64,000 bases of DNA from Psychroflexus tropicus DSM 15496 (GCF_000378765.1 NZ_KB905347.1:1-64000), one strand, 5' to 3'; positions 51,924 through 61,519 are shown, counted from the first letter of the stretch. Numbers and translations: made by a program. Notes: generated from the letters alone by a model not told the origin.

Positions 51924-52370
51924 TTAGATCTTAATTTTTTGTTGGATAAAATAACTCTCGCCTTGGTGATCAAATTTTAAATTTACTTCCCATTTCCCAG
52001 ACTTAAGCAAAGCTTTTGGCAAAATATAGTAGTTATCTTCCAACTGAAGTTGAACGGTAAAATCTAAAGCCTTATCTGAAGGTCTGTATAAGAAAAGCTC
52101 ACCTTTGATGTTTTGAGGTTTGAATTCTTTAGGAAAAATTAATTTCACGCCTTCATTCACAATCTCTATCTTAACGTGATTGGTAAGGTCTGCAGCATTT
52201 TGAGCTGAATTTAAATCCTCTTGAAAGGTTAATTCTTTCTGATAATAAGACTCAACCACCAGGTCGTGAGCCAATTCATCTTTGGACATCATTTGCACCA
52301 CCATGACCATAATAAAGCCAATAAACAATACAAATGCTATAACGATAGAAGTTCCCCAATTTAATTTCAT
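51924..52370 (-). CDS. ccoH: FixH/CcoH family oxidase assembly protein
   Basis: 148 residues: one N-terminal TM helix (about 7-28) and a periplasmic beta domain, the build of FixH. In other bacteria CcoH is needed for stable assembly of cbb3 oxidase. Seven bases separate it from ccoG. Confidence 0.85.
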   Translation of the reverse strand: MKLNWGTSIVIAFVLFIGFIMVMVVQMMSKDELAHDLVVESYYQKELTFQEDLNSAQNAADLTNHVKIEIVNEGVKLIFPKEFKPQNIKGELFLYRPSDKALDFTVQLQLEDNYYILPKALLKSGKWEVNLKFDHQGESYFIQQKIKI

Positions 52371-52377
52371 AATTATT

Positions 52378-53793
52378 TTATCTAAAAGTTCGTGGTCCCA
52401 TGAAGTTAGTCGTAGTTCGATCTATAAGTCGATCTTTGCTATACACCTCAATTTCGATTTTATTTTTATCATCTTTTAAAGCCGCAGGATCTGTTTCTAT
52501 GAAGAACGTTCCTTTAGCGATACCTCCTTTTTCTATGCTGAAATATTCTTTTTTTACCATCTTAATTTCACCGTTAAATGAATTCAGTTTAAAATGAATA
52601 CTATCCATTTCCACATTGGTTTTATTCAATAGCTTATAAGTAAAGACGTTTGAAATATTCCCGTTGTCTTTCATTTCGTAGGTCTGCCCTGGTAATCTCA
52701 ACACCTTAGCCTCAATATCACTTCTTATTAAGAGTAGGCCAATCAATAATCCAGTAAGAATCGTAAGTACAGCGGTATACCCCTTGAGCCTTGGAGTGAA
52801 TTCAAATTTGGACTTTTTCTCTATATTTTCTTCACTCGCATATCGAATTAAACCTTTTGGCAGATTCACGCTTTCCATAATAGAGTCGCAGGCATCGATA
52901 CAGGCCGTACAGTTAACGCATTCTAGTTGAGTTCCGTTTCTTATGTCGATTCCGGTGGGACACACCTGTACACATTGGCTGCAGGCAATACAATCTCCTA
53001 TTCCTTGAGCTGCTCTATCCTGGTTTTTCTTGAATTTTTGGCGCCCTTCTTCTCGTTCTCCACGCTTATGATCGTAAGCAACGACAATTGACTTTTGATC
53101 TAAGAGTACCCCTTGTAATCGACCATAAGGGCAAGCTATAATACAAACTTGCTCTCTAAACCAGGCAAACACAAAATAAAAAACAGCTGTAAATACCAGT
53201 AATGGAATAAAGGTTCCTAAATGACTTGTTGGTCCATTGGTAATGTACTTAATCAATTCATCACTGCTGATGAGATAGGCGAGAAAGATATTGGCTATTA
53301 AGAAAGAAATGATAGCAAAAATGGTCCATTTGGTTCCCTTTTTTAAAATCTTATCCTTAGTCCAAGGCGCTTTATCCAATCGAATTTGTTTACCTCTGTC
53401 ACCTTCAATAGCGTATTCTATTCTTCTGAATACCATCTCCAGAAATATAGTCTGAGGACAAATCCATCCGCAAAATATCCTTCCGAAAGCCACTGTAAAA
53501 AGCGCTATAAACACTACTCCAATGACCATGGCTATTACGAATAGATAGAAATCCTGAGGCCAGAAAGGGAATCCAAAGATATTGAACTTACGTTCCAGGA
53601 CATTGAAAAGCAAAAACTGATTCCCATTGATCTTTATGAAGGGCGCAGTAAATAAGAATATCAAAAGCGCATAACTTACATATTTCCTGTACTCGTAAAA
53701 TACGCCACTAGGCTTTTTGGGGTAAACCCACTTACGTTTACCTTCCTCATCTAAGGTACCTATACTGTCTCTAAATCGCTCTTGGTTGTCCAC
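52378..53793 (-). CDS. ccoG: Cytochrome c oxidase accessory protein CcoG (FixG)
   Basis: 471 residues. Five TM helices lie in the first 230 residues. Two 4Fe-4S motifs follow: CIACSQCVQVCPTG and CVNCTACIDACD. An extra Cys pair is in GRIFCGWICPQTIFLE. The C-terminal periplasmic Ig-like domain is about 370-471. CcoG is linked to copper reduction for oxidase assembly. It follows ccoP by 16 bases. Confidence 0.93.
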   Translation of the reverse strand: MDNQERFRDSIGTLDEEGKRKWVYPKKPSGVFYEYRKYVSYALLIFLFTAPFIKINGNQFLLFNVLERKFNIFGFPFWPQDFYLFVIAMVIGVVFIALFTVAFGRIFCGWICPQTIFLEMVFRRIEYAIEGDRGKQIRLDKAPWTKDKILKKGTKWTIFAIISFLIANIFLAYLISSDELIKYITNGPTSHLGTFIPLLVFTAVFYFVFAWFREQVCIIACPYGRLQGVLLDQKSIVVAYDHKRGEREEGRQKFKKNQDRAAQGIGDCIACSQCVQVCPTGIDIRNGTQLECVNCTACIDACDSIMESVNLPKGLIRYASEENIEKKSKFEFTPRLKGYTAVLTILTGLLIGLLLIRSDIEAKVLRLPGQTYEMKDNGNISNVFTYKLLNKTNVEMDSIHFKLNSFNGEIKMVKKEYFSIEKGGIAKGTFFIETDPAALKDDKNKIEIEVYSKDRLIDRTTTNFMGPRTFR

Positions 53794-53809
53794 TTTAAAT
53801 CACTTGATG

Positions 53810-54700
53810 TTAGTCTTCTGTTTCTGGGATCCAAACTTCTCCCTGTGGTTCTTTTGGCTCTGCAGGTGTTGTTCCTTGCAAAGTCAACACATAACTTGCT
53901 ACTTGCTGAAGTTCTGAAGGTTTAAAATCGTTTTTCCAGGATACCATCCCTTTTCCAGGTCTACCACCTTCTACTAGCGTTCTATATACATTTTTTATAC
54001 CACCGCCAAGGATCCAGTGCTCATCAGTTAGGTTAGGGCCAATACCTCCACCACCATCTGCTTTATGACAAGCTACACAACTGTTAGAATAGATTTGTTT
54101 CCCTGCTTCAAGATCTGATGGCTCCTCCATTAGGGTGACAGTTTCTATCGTCACTAAATCTTTGGCTGTTTCTTTATATCGCGCAATATCGATTTCAGCC
54201 TGAGCAACTTCAGATTTATATTCTTCAATCTGATCGTAGTCATTAAAAATGTGGAATCTGGCTAAATAGATCACTGCAAAAATGATACTGGCATAAAAGC
54301 TATACAGCCACCAGGGTGGTAATTTGTTATCTAATTCTCGAATACCATCATAATTATGATCCAATTCAATTTCGCCTTCTTCCTCTACAGGTTTAGAACG
54401 TGTAAGTAGTTTTGGTAACCTTTCAAAATAGGATGTCAGCTTGTTAATGAACTTTTGTTCTGAAGCAATGAAAACCTCTTGCTTTTCTGGAGAAAGCGAT
54501 CTCAAAAGGGTGACTCTTAAGGCCGCAACAGAGACTTCTACAGCAATGGTTACTAAAAGAATTACTCCTATAAAAATCATGGTATTAGGATATTCTAAAA
54601 CTGCAAACTGACCAGGTTCTGTCTCGAAGAGAAGTTCTACACCTCCCCAGGCTATACCTACAATGGCTATAATTCTAAAAATGGATGCTAGTGTTCTCAT
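53810..54700 (-). CDS. ccoP: cbb3 oxidase cytochrome c subunit CcoP, single haem
   Basis: 296 residues. TM helices at about 10-28, 35-60 and 130-150; the N-terminal CcoP domain contains LDNKLPPWWLYSFYASIIFAV. Only one haem motif is present, NSCVACHK near residue 207, while the classic proteobacterial CcoP has two. The Met ligand is probably in GKGMVSW. It passes electrons to CcoO/CcoN. The start overlaps the ccoQ stop. Confidence 0.9.
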   Translation of the reverse strand: MRTLASIFRIIAIVGIAWGGVELLFETEPGQFAVLEYPNTMIFIGVILLVTIAVEVSVAALRVTLLRSLSPEKQEVFIASEQKFINKLTSYFERLPKLLTRSKPVEEEGEIELDHNYDGIRELDNKLPPWWLYSFYASIIFAVIYLARFHIFNDYDQIEEYKSEVAQAEIDIARYKETAKDLVTIETVTLMEEPSDLEAGKQIYSNSCVACHKADGGGGIGPNLTDEHWILGGGIKNVYRTLVEGGRPGKGMVSWKNDFKPSELQQVASYVLTLQGTTPAEPKEPQGEVWIPETED

Positions 54701-54882
54701 AATTGATTATCGTTTTCATTATCTAATGGAATTTGACTAACCTCCTGTACATAATCTTTCTTAGCAGTATATACCCACCAAAATAAAACCACGAAAAAGA
54801 GGAAAAATATAAGCAAGGAAATGATGGGATAGATTTCTATCCCTTGTATCGTTTCCATGTGACCTTTTATGAATTTCAACAT
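54697..54882 (-). CDS. ccoQ: cbb3 oxidase subunit CcoQ
   Basis: 61 residues with one TM helix (about 17-39), then VYTAKKDYVQEVSQIPL, the usual CcoQ pattern of a short membrane protein with a charged tail. It stabilises the complex in other bacteria. The ATG overlaps no neighbour; ccoP starts four bases before its end. Confidence 0.8.
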   Translation of the reverse strand: MLKFIKGHMETIQGIEIYPIISLLIFFLFFVVLFWWVYTAKKDYVQEVSQIPLDNENDNQL

Positions 54883-54893
54883 GCTTTTTAGAT

Positions 54894-57089
54894 TTAATTT
54901 GAAGTTGTAACTTCTTGGTTAGTTTTAATTTTAATATCTGTGCCCAGTCGCTGTAAGTAAGCAATTAAAGCCACGATTTCTCTTTCTTTCATTTCAACAA
55001 ACTCAAGATTGTTTTCTTCAGCATAAGCTTTGTCTGCTTCGTAAGCTTTTACAAAATCAGGATCATTGTAGAGGTTGTTTTGTATCTTCTCCCCTTGAGC
55101 AAGCATGGCCTCCTGAGCATTAGCAATCTCTTCATCGGAGTATGGCACTCCAAGATTTGCCATAGTCTTCATTTTATCTTCCGTGTTGGATTTATTCAGC
55201 TTGTTTTTAATAAGCCACTGATAGGCTGGCATGATAGATCCTGAAGAGGTGCTCTGTGGATCGTACATATGATTGAAATGCCAGTTATCTGAATACTTTC
55301 CTCCTACCCTTAATAAATCCGGCCCAGTACGCTTACTACCCCATAAAAACGGTCTGTCGTAAACAAATTCACCTGCTTTGGCATACTCACCGTAACGCTC
55401 TACTTCACTACGGAATGGTCGAACCATTTGAGAGTGACAGCCTACACAACCTTCTCTAATGTAAAGGTCACGGCCTTCTAACTCTAAGGGAGTGTATGGC
55501 TTAACAGTCGTTATAGTTGGAATGTTTGATTTTACTAGTATAGTTGGGATGATTTGGACAATTCCTCCGATCAAGATAGCAACGGTAGCCAGGATGGTCA
55601 ATTGTATAGGTTTTCTCTCCAACCAAGTATGGAACTTTTCGCCTCTCTTTCTTCGTCCTCCACGGCTTAAAGCAGCTGCTTCTGCAAGTTCATCTTCTAC
55701 CTTTGAGCCAGACCTCGCTGTTCTAATGACGTTGTAAATCATCACAAAGGTTCCAACGATATACAAACTACCCCCAATGGCTCTCATCCAGTACATTGGC
55801 ATAATTTCGGTAACGGTTTCTAAGAAGTTACCGTAAAATAAACTTCCATCCGGGTTAAATTGTTTCCACATCGAAGCTTGTAGAAATCCAGCAACATACA
55901 TTGGTAAGGCATACATCACAATTCCCAGAGTACCTAACCAGAAGTGTAAGTTGGCTAATCCAGTAGAGAACAAGCGTGTTTTGAATAGTCGAGGTACCAG
56001 CCAATAGATCATACCAAAGGTTAAGAATCCATTCCAGGCCAAGGCTCCAACGTGAACGTGAGCAATAATCCAGTCTGTAAAATGCGCAATAGCATTTACA
56101 TTTTTAAGGGATAACATGGGCCCTTCGAAAGTTGCCATCCCATAACCGGTAATTGCGACTACCATAAACTTAAGGACTGGACTGGTTCTCACTTTATCCC
56201 AGGCTCCTCGTAGCGTTAATAATCCGTTGATCATCCCTCCCCATGAAGGCATCAATAACATTATGGAAAATGTAACTCCTAGATTTTGAGCCCAGTCTGG
56301 TAAAGCGGTGTACAACAAATGGTGAGGTCCTGCCCAGATATAGATAAAAATCAATGACCAGAAGTGAATGATAGATAACTTATAAGAGTAGACCGGACGA
56401 TTTGCTGCCTTAGGAACGAAATAGTACATCAAACCTAAAAATGGTGTGGTTAAGAAAAATGCAACAGCATTATGTCCGTACCACCATTGTACTAATGCAT
56501 CCTGAACGCCAGCGTAAGCTGAATAACTTTTAAGAAAGTTAACTGGAAGCGCTAAACTATTAAATATATGAAGGACAGCAACTGTAACGAAAGTGGCTAA
56601 GTAGAACCAGATTGCCACATAAAGATGTCTTTGGCGTCTTTTTAAAATGGTACCGATAAGGTTCCATCCAAAAACAACCCAAACTACAGCGATCATGATA
56701 TCGATAGGCCACTCTAATTCTGCATACTCCTTTGAGCTTGTCATCCCAAGAGGTAGCGTTATGGCAGCTGCCACTATAATTAATTGCCAGCCCCAAAAGT
56801 TGATTTTACTTAAAGCATCACTAAACATTCTTGCCTTAAGTAATCGCTGAGTAGAGTAATACACTCCGGCGAAAATAGCGTTACCCACAAAAGCAAAAAT
56901 TACAGCATTGGTATGCAGAGGTCTTAACCGACCAAAACTCAACCAGGATATGCCATCGGTGACGTTAGGAAAAATGAACATAAATGCCAGTAGTAGGCCA
57001 ACAGACATTCCAACTACACCCCAAATAATTGTGGCATAAAGGAAGTTTTTTACGATCTTGTTATCGTAATGAAATTGCTGTAACTCCAT
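54894..57089 (-). CDS. ccoNO: Fused cbb3 oxidase subunits CcoN and CcoO
   Basis: 731 residues. CcoN is about residues 1-480: twelve TM helices with haem and copper ligands in LRPLHTNAVIFA, WWYGHNAVAFF, GPHHLLYTALPD and WIIAHVHVGALAWNG. CcoO follows after a linker, about 500-731, with EGCVGCHSQMVRPF as the c-type haem site. This high-affinity oxidase reduces oxygen at low concentration and pumps protons. The fusion is common in Bacteroidota and absent in proteobacteria. Confidence 0.95.
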   Translation of the reverse strand: MELQQFHYDNKIVKNFLYATIIWGVVGMSVGLLLAFMFIFPNVTDGISWLSFGRLRPLHTNAVIFAFVGNAIFAGVYYSTQRLLKARMFSDALSKINFWGWQLIIVAAAITLPLGMTSSKEYAELEWPIDIMIAVVWVVFGWNLIGTILKRRQRHLYVAIWFYLATFVTVAVLHIFNSLALPVNFLKSYSAYAGVQDALVQWWYGHNAVAFFLTTPFLGLMYYFVPKAANRPVYSYKLSIIHFWSLIFIYIWAGPHHLLYTALPDWAQNLGVTFSIMLLMPSWGGMINGLLTLRGAWDKVRTSPVLKFMVVAITGYGMATFEGPMLSLKNVNAIAHFTDWIIAHVHVGALAWNGFLTFGMIYWLVPRLFKTRLFSTGLANLHFWLGTLGIVMYALPMYVAGFLQASMWKQFNPDGSLFYGNFLETVTEIMPMYWMRAIGGSLYIVGTFVMIYNVIRTARSGSKVEDELAEAAALSRGGRRKRGEKFHTWLERKPIQLTILATVAILIGGIVQIIPTILVKSNIPTITTVKPYTPLELEGRDLYIREGCVGCHSQMVRPFRSEVERYGEYAKAGEFVYDRPFLWGSKRTGPDLLRVGGKYSDNWHFNHMYDPQSTSSGSIMPAYQWLIKNKLNKSNTEDKMKTMANLGVPYSDEEIANAQEAMLAQGEKIQNNLYNDPDFVKAYEADKAYAEENNLEFVEMKEREIVALIAYLQRLGTDIKIKTNQEVTTSN

Positions 57090-57091
57090 AG

Positions 57092-57292
57092 TTATGATTG
57101 TTTTGATTGATTTTTTGAATTTTGAGTAGTCTTAGAACTGTCATCTTTTACCAATTCATCTTCAAAAAGCATTCTGACAGAAGGAGTGTAATCATCGTCG
57201 AATTGACCTTTTTTAACAGAAAAAATAAATAGAGCAAAGAAGACAAGAGCAACGAGAATACTGATGGCTAGAAGTCCGTAGATGACATTCAT
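57092..57292 (-). CDS. ccoS: cbb3 oxidase assembly protein CcoS
   Basis: 66 residues: one TM helix (about 5-26), then FSVKKGQFDDDYTPSVRMLFED, the CcoS signature. It is required for insertion of cofactors in CcoN. The gene abuts ccoNO with a two-base gap. Confidence 0.88.
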   Translation of the reverse strand: MNVIYGLLAISILVALVFFALFIFSVKKGQFDDDYTPSVRMLFEDELVKDDSSKTTQNSKNQSKQS

Positions 57293-57354
57293 AATTTAAA
57301 TTTTTAACAAAACTACTTGTCAAGTCGTCTTTAAAAAATGACCATAGTCATGTT

Positions 57355-59745
57355 TCAAATCCTTTGTGATTTTTGAATAGGTTTTGAAATAAAGTTGGTA
57401 GCTAGCGTTGTAAAAATCACGATAGAAATAGAACTAAGCGGCATCAAAATAGCAGCTATAACCGGTTGCAATTGACCTGTTAAAGCGAAGTAGAGTCCTA
57501 CCGCATTGTATAAAAAAGAAAAAATAAAACTTAACTTTATAATTGATATTCCTTGCTTAGAAATACTTACGAATTTACTTAGGTTAGACAGTTGTGAAGC
57601 ATCCATGATGGCGTCACAAGCTGGAGAAAAAACATTTACATTCTCAGAAATCGCAATACCTATATCAGCTTGTTTTAAAGCTCCAGCATCGTTTAAACCA
57701 TCACCTATCATAGCTACTTTTTTATCCTCAGCTTGAATTTTTTTTATCATCCTCATTTTTGAGTCAGGCTTCTGGTTAAAAAACAATTGAGTGGTTTTTG
57801 GAAGCATTTTGGTGAGTATGGATCTTTCCCCTTCATTATCACCAGAAAGGATGATTAACTTATAATGTTGATCAAGGGATTGAAATAAATCCTGAACCCC
57901 GTCTCTATAGATGGTTTCAAATTCAAATTTCCCTAAATAACTATCATCTCTGCTGATGTGAACAGCAGTGGAAAGTGATGAATATTGTGGATCACTGCTT
58001 ACAAATTTTGCAGATCCTAATTTGTAAGTATGATTATTATAGGATGAAACTATACCCTCCCCGAGATGTTCTTCAAAAGACTCAGCATCATATATATTTT
58101 GAGAATCTAAAAAACTATACAATTCTCGACTCAAAGGATGATTGGAGTTCCTAAATGAATTTTTAAGAACCATTTTGTCCTCTTCTGTCAATTTTAATCC
58201 TGAGTAGGTAATATCATTTTTCTGACTGGAGGTTAAGGTTCCTGTTTTATCAAAAACTAAGACATCAAGGTCTGACATCTGTTCCAATACATTGGTATTC
58301 TTGATGTAAAACCCATTTTTTCCAAAGATTCTAAGCAGGTTACCAAGGGCAAAAGGGGTTGCTAAGGCAATGGCGCATGGACATGCAATGATTAATACCG
58401 CTGTAAATACATTAAGAGCAAGGCTAGGGTCATAAAACAACCAAAACAGAAGCCCGGAAAAAGCTATGCTTAATACTGCGATGGTGAATTTTTTACTGAT
58501 TTTATCGATTAGGCTTTGAAATTTTGGATCGTAACCTTTTTGAAACACATCATTACTCCAGAGCTGAGTTAAATAACTTTGTTCTACCGATTTTTCAGCC
58601 ACAACTTCTACGGCTGCTCCTACATGTTTACCCCCAGCATAAACTTTATCACCAGATTTCTTTTGGACGAGATTGGCTTCACCTGTTACAAAACTATAGT
58701 CAATTTCAGCAGAAGAAGACATGAGTATACCGTCTACAGGAATCAATTCCTGATTTCTTATTCTTAACCTATCACCTCGCTCAATATCATATACTTGCAC
58801 ATTCTCTTCTCTTCCCTTTTTGTTTATTTTTGTCACAGCAATTGGGAAATAAGACTTATAATCCCGCTCAAAAGACATGAACTTATAAGTTTTCTGTTGC
58901 ACAATTTTACCTAAAAGCAGGAAGAATACAAGTCCGGTGAGACTATCAAAAAAACCAGATCCCAGATCAAAAAAAATGTCAACCGAACTTCGAATAAACA
59001 AAACAGTAATTCCTAGAGCAATGGGGATATCTATATTCAAAATTTGACTACGTATACCCTGTATTGCAGATTTGAAATAATCACGTCCAGCGTAAAAGAC
59101 CACTGGTAAACTAAAGAAAAACATCAACCATCGAAAAAGAGGCTTGTATTGTTCCAGCCAATATTCAGATACTTCGAAGTACTCTGGAAAACTTAAAAAC
59201 ATCACATTTCCAAAAGCAAAACCTGCCACTCCTATCTTATATATTAAACTTCTATCTAAATCATCTTTAGTGGCACCATAATTATCTAAACTAATGTAGG
59301 GTTCATAACCAATTTTAGCCATGAGTTCAACCAATGATTTCAAAGAAAAGCCTTCTGTCGTGTAGGTAACGCTAACCTTTTTTTTAGGAAAATCAACTTG
59401 AGAATTGAGAACTCCAGGGTCTAACTGATGAAGGTTTTCCAGAATCCAAATACAAGAGCTGCAGTGAATGTGTGGTATATATAAAGTAACCACTTCTGTG
59501 GAGCCTTCCTGAAAATCAATTAACTTTTCAACGATATCTTCTTGATCTAAATAATCGTATTTACCATCAATATCTAAAGGTGTTGCACCCGGGCTCTGTT
59601 CCAAATCATAGTAACAGGTCAAATCATTTTCTGAAAAGATTTCATACACCGTTAAGCAACCTCTGCAGCAAAATAGCTTTTTGTCTTGCTTTATTTTTGT
59701 GGTCTCACAGTCATCTCCACAGTGATAGCATTTTTCCTTAACCAT
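57355..59745 (-). CDS. ccoI: Copper-translocating P-type ATPase (CcoI/FixI)
   Basis: 796 residues. N-terminal Cys-rich domain (CYHCGDDC, CCRGC), an HMA domain with HCSSC, about eight TM helices with the metal site CPCAIALATP, phosphorylation motif DKTGTLT, the HP motif NHPLS and GDGLNDAGALKQ. It exports copper for the cbb3 copper-haem site. It is the first gene of the leftward oxidase cluster. Confidence 0.93.
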   Translation of the reverse strand: MVKEKCYHCGDDCETTKIKQDKKLFCCRGCLTVYEIFSENDLTCYYDLEQSPGATPLDIDGKYDYLDQEDIVEKLIDFQEGSTEVVTLYIPHIHCSSCIWILENLHQLDPGVLNSQVDFPKKKVSVTYTTEGFSLKSLVELMAKIGYEPYISLDNYGATKDDLDRSLIYKIGVAGFAFGNVMFLSFPEYFEVSEYWLEQYKPLFRWLMFFFSLPVVFYAGRDYFKSAIQGIRSQILNIDIPIALGITVLFIRSSVDIFFDLGSGFFDSLTGLVFFLLLGKIVQQKTYKFMSFERDYKSYFPIAVTKINKKGREENVQVYDIERGDRLRIRNQELIPVDGILMSSSAEIDYSFVTGEANLVQKKSGDKVYAGGKHVGAAVEVVAEKSVEQSYLTQLWSNDVFQKGYDPKFQSLIDKISKKFTIAVLSIAFSGLLFWLFYDPSLALNVFTAVLIIACPCAIALATPFALGNLLRIFGKNGFYIKNTNVLEQMSDLDVLVFDKTGTLTSSQKNDITYSGLKLTEEDKMVLKNSFRNSNHPLSRELYSFLDSQNIYDAESFEEHLGEGIVSSYNNHTYKLGSAKFVSSDPQYSSLSTAVHISRDDSYLGKFEFETIYRDGVQDLFQSLDQHYKLIILSGDNEGERSILTKMLPKTTQLFFNQKPDSKMRMIKKIQAEDKKVAMIGDGLNDAGALKQADIGIAISENVNVFSPACDAIMDASQLSNLSKFVSISKQGISIIKLSFIFSFLYNAVGLYFALTGQLQPVIAAILMPLSSISIVIFTTLATNFISKPIQKSQRI

Positions 59746-59762
59746 TGAATTTTATTATGTTA

Positions 59763-59806
59763 CAAATTTCAGTCAGAAAATGATCAGCAAAAATGATATG
59801 TATCAG
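59763..59806 (-). promoter_or_regulatory. ccoI promoter with an FNR/CRP-type box
   Basis: On the minus strand the -7 box GAAATTTG (59763-59770) is one base from TAnnTTTG. The palindrome TGAT-ATGT-ATCA (59794-59805) is the core of an FNR/CRP site (TTGAT-N4-ATCAA) and is centred about 40 bases upstream of the predicted start. That is the class II activator position. Oxygen control of this oxidase is therefore likely. Confidence 0.55.
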
Positions 59807-59809
59807 CTC

Positions 59810-59842
59810 TTGTTTAATTGGACAAATAAGTTCATATCTTTG
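59810..59842 (+). promoter_or_regulatory. Promoter of the ExbD-like gene
   Basis: TTG (59810-59812), a 22-base spacer and TATCTTTG (59835-59842), an exact TAnnTTTG. It is divergent from the ccoI promoter and shares the FNR-type box, which here lies about 50 bases upstream of the predicted start. Confidence 0.5.
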
Positions 59843-59863
59843 CCTATCCAAAATATTACAACG

Positions 59864-60421
59864 ATGAAAATATTTTTCATAGCTCTTATAATGGGTGTTA
59901 GTCTTTGCGCTAACGGTCAAGTATGGCTTGACAATACTTGTCCGATTGAAGAGCAAATTACAACAGAAGCTTACACGACGGCCAAAGCTAATAATCTATT
60001 AAGGCTTATTGTAGATCAGGAAGGTATATTAGTAATGAATGGTCTAAGGCAAGAAGAGATGTCTGAAATAAAATTCAAAGAAACAGTATATGATTTTCTT
60101 ACCAACCCATCTAATGATAAATTAAAAGCAGATTCACCTAAGCAAGCTATCATAGCTCTTGGTTCCTATGGAAAGCACGAGTATTACGATTTGATATTGA
60201 GATATGTGAGAGAAGTTTATTTGTATGCCTGGGATACAGCATCTGAAGATAAGTATGGTTCCATCTATATGGACCTTAATTGTAAAAAAAGAGAAAAGAT
60301 TAGAACAGCTGATTTCCCTTATAACGTTATAGAGCTCAATAATACACTTAATAAAAATAATAAAAAACCTAGTTTTTCACCAGGCGTACCAACTTTTGAT
60401 GGAGACGTTTCTGATAATTAA
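59864..60421 (+). CDS. ExbD/TolR-like secreted protein
   Basis: 185 residues from the ATG at 59864, which gives a signal peptide ending at NGQ. The body has NLLRLIVDQEGILVMNG and a helix-strand pattern (AIIALGSYGKHEYYDLILRYVREVY) like the periplasmic domain of ExbD, but without the membrane helix. Such free-standing forms occur in Flavobacteriia. Function unknown. The 28 residues encoded upstream include no signal and are probably not translated. Confidence 0.6.
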   Translation: MKIFFIALIMGVSLCANGQVWLDNTCPIEEQITTEAYTTAKANNLLRLIVDQEGILVMNGLRQEEMSEIKFKETVYDFLTNPSNDKLKADSPKQAIIALGSYGKHEYYDLILRYVREVYLYAWDTASEDKYGSIYMDLNCKKREKIRTADFPYNVIELNNTLNKNNKKPSFSPGVPTFDGDVSDN

Positions 60422-60894
60422 ATATTGATATCCAGAGTTTTTATCTTGTGTGTTTTTTGAGATTTTATCTCTAGATGCAAAGAGATAAAATCTCTATTAT
60501 CTATCACTTTTAATTCTCCAGTAGTAATTTTCTCGAAACCAGCTTCCTCGCAGTCACAGACCTTTCCAAGCAAAACCTTTTGGTTTTTTAGACTTAGGTT
60601 TTTAGAATGTATTTCTTTAAACATAGAAGGAATTTGAAGGTAAATTTCTTCGGAATATCCTTTTCGATTAGAATCTGTATATTGAATAAATATCACCTGA
60701 AAATCAGAATCCTCTTCAAAAGCTACTTTGGATACTTTTGATTCAGTTTCTACGAGATTTAATCTGGTTTCTTTAAATACCTGAACCACACAATCCCCTT
60801 CTCCGGGACAATTTTGTAAGGCTGGTAATTCAGTTTGGGTACTTTTACAAGCTATTAATACACAAAGTACAATTAAGCTCAAAAACTTTTTCAA
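60418..60894 (-). CDS. Lipoprotein of unknown function
   Basis: 158 residues with a lipobox (VLIAC, Cys16). Two further Cys pairs (CPGEGDC near 30 and CDCEEAG near 115) are close enough for disulfides. Mostly predicted beta strand. It is convergent with the ExbD-like gene and overlaps it by four bases. I recognise no family. Confidence 0.62.
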   Translation of the reverse strand: MKKFLSLIVLCVLIACKSTQTELPALQNCPGEGDCVVQVFKETRLNLVETESKVSKVAFEEDSDFQVIFIQYTDSNRKGYSEEIYLQIPSMFKEIHSKNLSLKNQKVLLGKVCDCEEAGFEKITTGELKVIDNRDFISLHLEIKSQKTHKIKTLDINI

Positions 60895-61036
60895 ATTATA
60901 ATATTTTATACAAATTAAGGCATATATAATACACCAATGCCAGTCCTAATGATTTTTTTAATATTTCAAAGTAGGCAAATATATAACAATAACTTTTGTT
61001 TAACTACTAAGATAATTCTTTAAACAATAAAATATT

Positions 61037-61044
61037 TACTTTTG
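61037..61044 (+). promoter_or_regulatory. -7 box of the SRPBCC-SDR operon
   Basis: TACTTTTG is an exact TAnnTTTG match that ends four bases before the ATG at 61049. No -33 element is visible. A leaderless transcript is predicted. Confidence 0.42.
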
Positions 61045-61048
61045 AGTC

Positions 61049-61519
61049 ATGATATATGAAATTAATACTAGACAAAAATTACCAATTTCAAAAAAAGAGG
61101 CTTGGGATTTTTTATCTAGTCCAAAAAATTTACAGGAAATCATGCCTGATGACATGGGATTTGAAATCCTATCGGGAGCTGATAAAAAAATGTTCACTGG
61201 GCAGATATTACAATATAATGTAACTCCACTCCCTGGCTTTAAAACCAAATGGGTTACCGAAATTACTCATGTGGAAAAACCCAATTATTTCGTGGATATC
61301 CAATTATATGGACCCTATGCGTTATGGCATCATAAACATTTTATTCACGAAATCGAAGGTGGAGTTGAAGTTGAAGATCTCGTACATTATAAATTACCAC
61401 TAGGAGCATTAGGTCGATTAATGCATCCCTTAGTTGTAAAGCCTAAGTTGAATCAAATTTTCAAAGCTCGAGAAGCTAAGATGATCGAAAAATTCGGTCA
61501 TTTTGATAATCATAAATAA
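61049..61519 (+). CDS. SRPBCC family protein
   Basis: 156 residues with the START/Bet v1-like fold: INTRQKLPISKKEAWDFLSSPKNL at the N-terminus and a long C-terminal helix. SRPBCC proteins bind small hydrophobic ligands. In marine flavobacteria such a gene often lies with photolyase/cryptochrome and SDR genes, as here. The following SDR gene starts eight bases after it. Confidence 0.8.
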   Translation: MIYEINTRQKLPISKKEAWDFLSSPKNLQEIMPDDMGFEILSGADKKMFTGQILQYNVTPLPGFKTKWVTEITHVEKPNYFVDIQLYGPYALWHHKHFIHEIEGGVEVEDLVHYKLPLGALGRLMHPLVVKPKLNQIFKAREAKMIEKFGHFDNHK

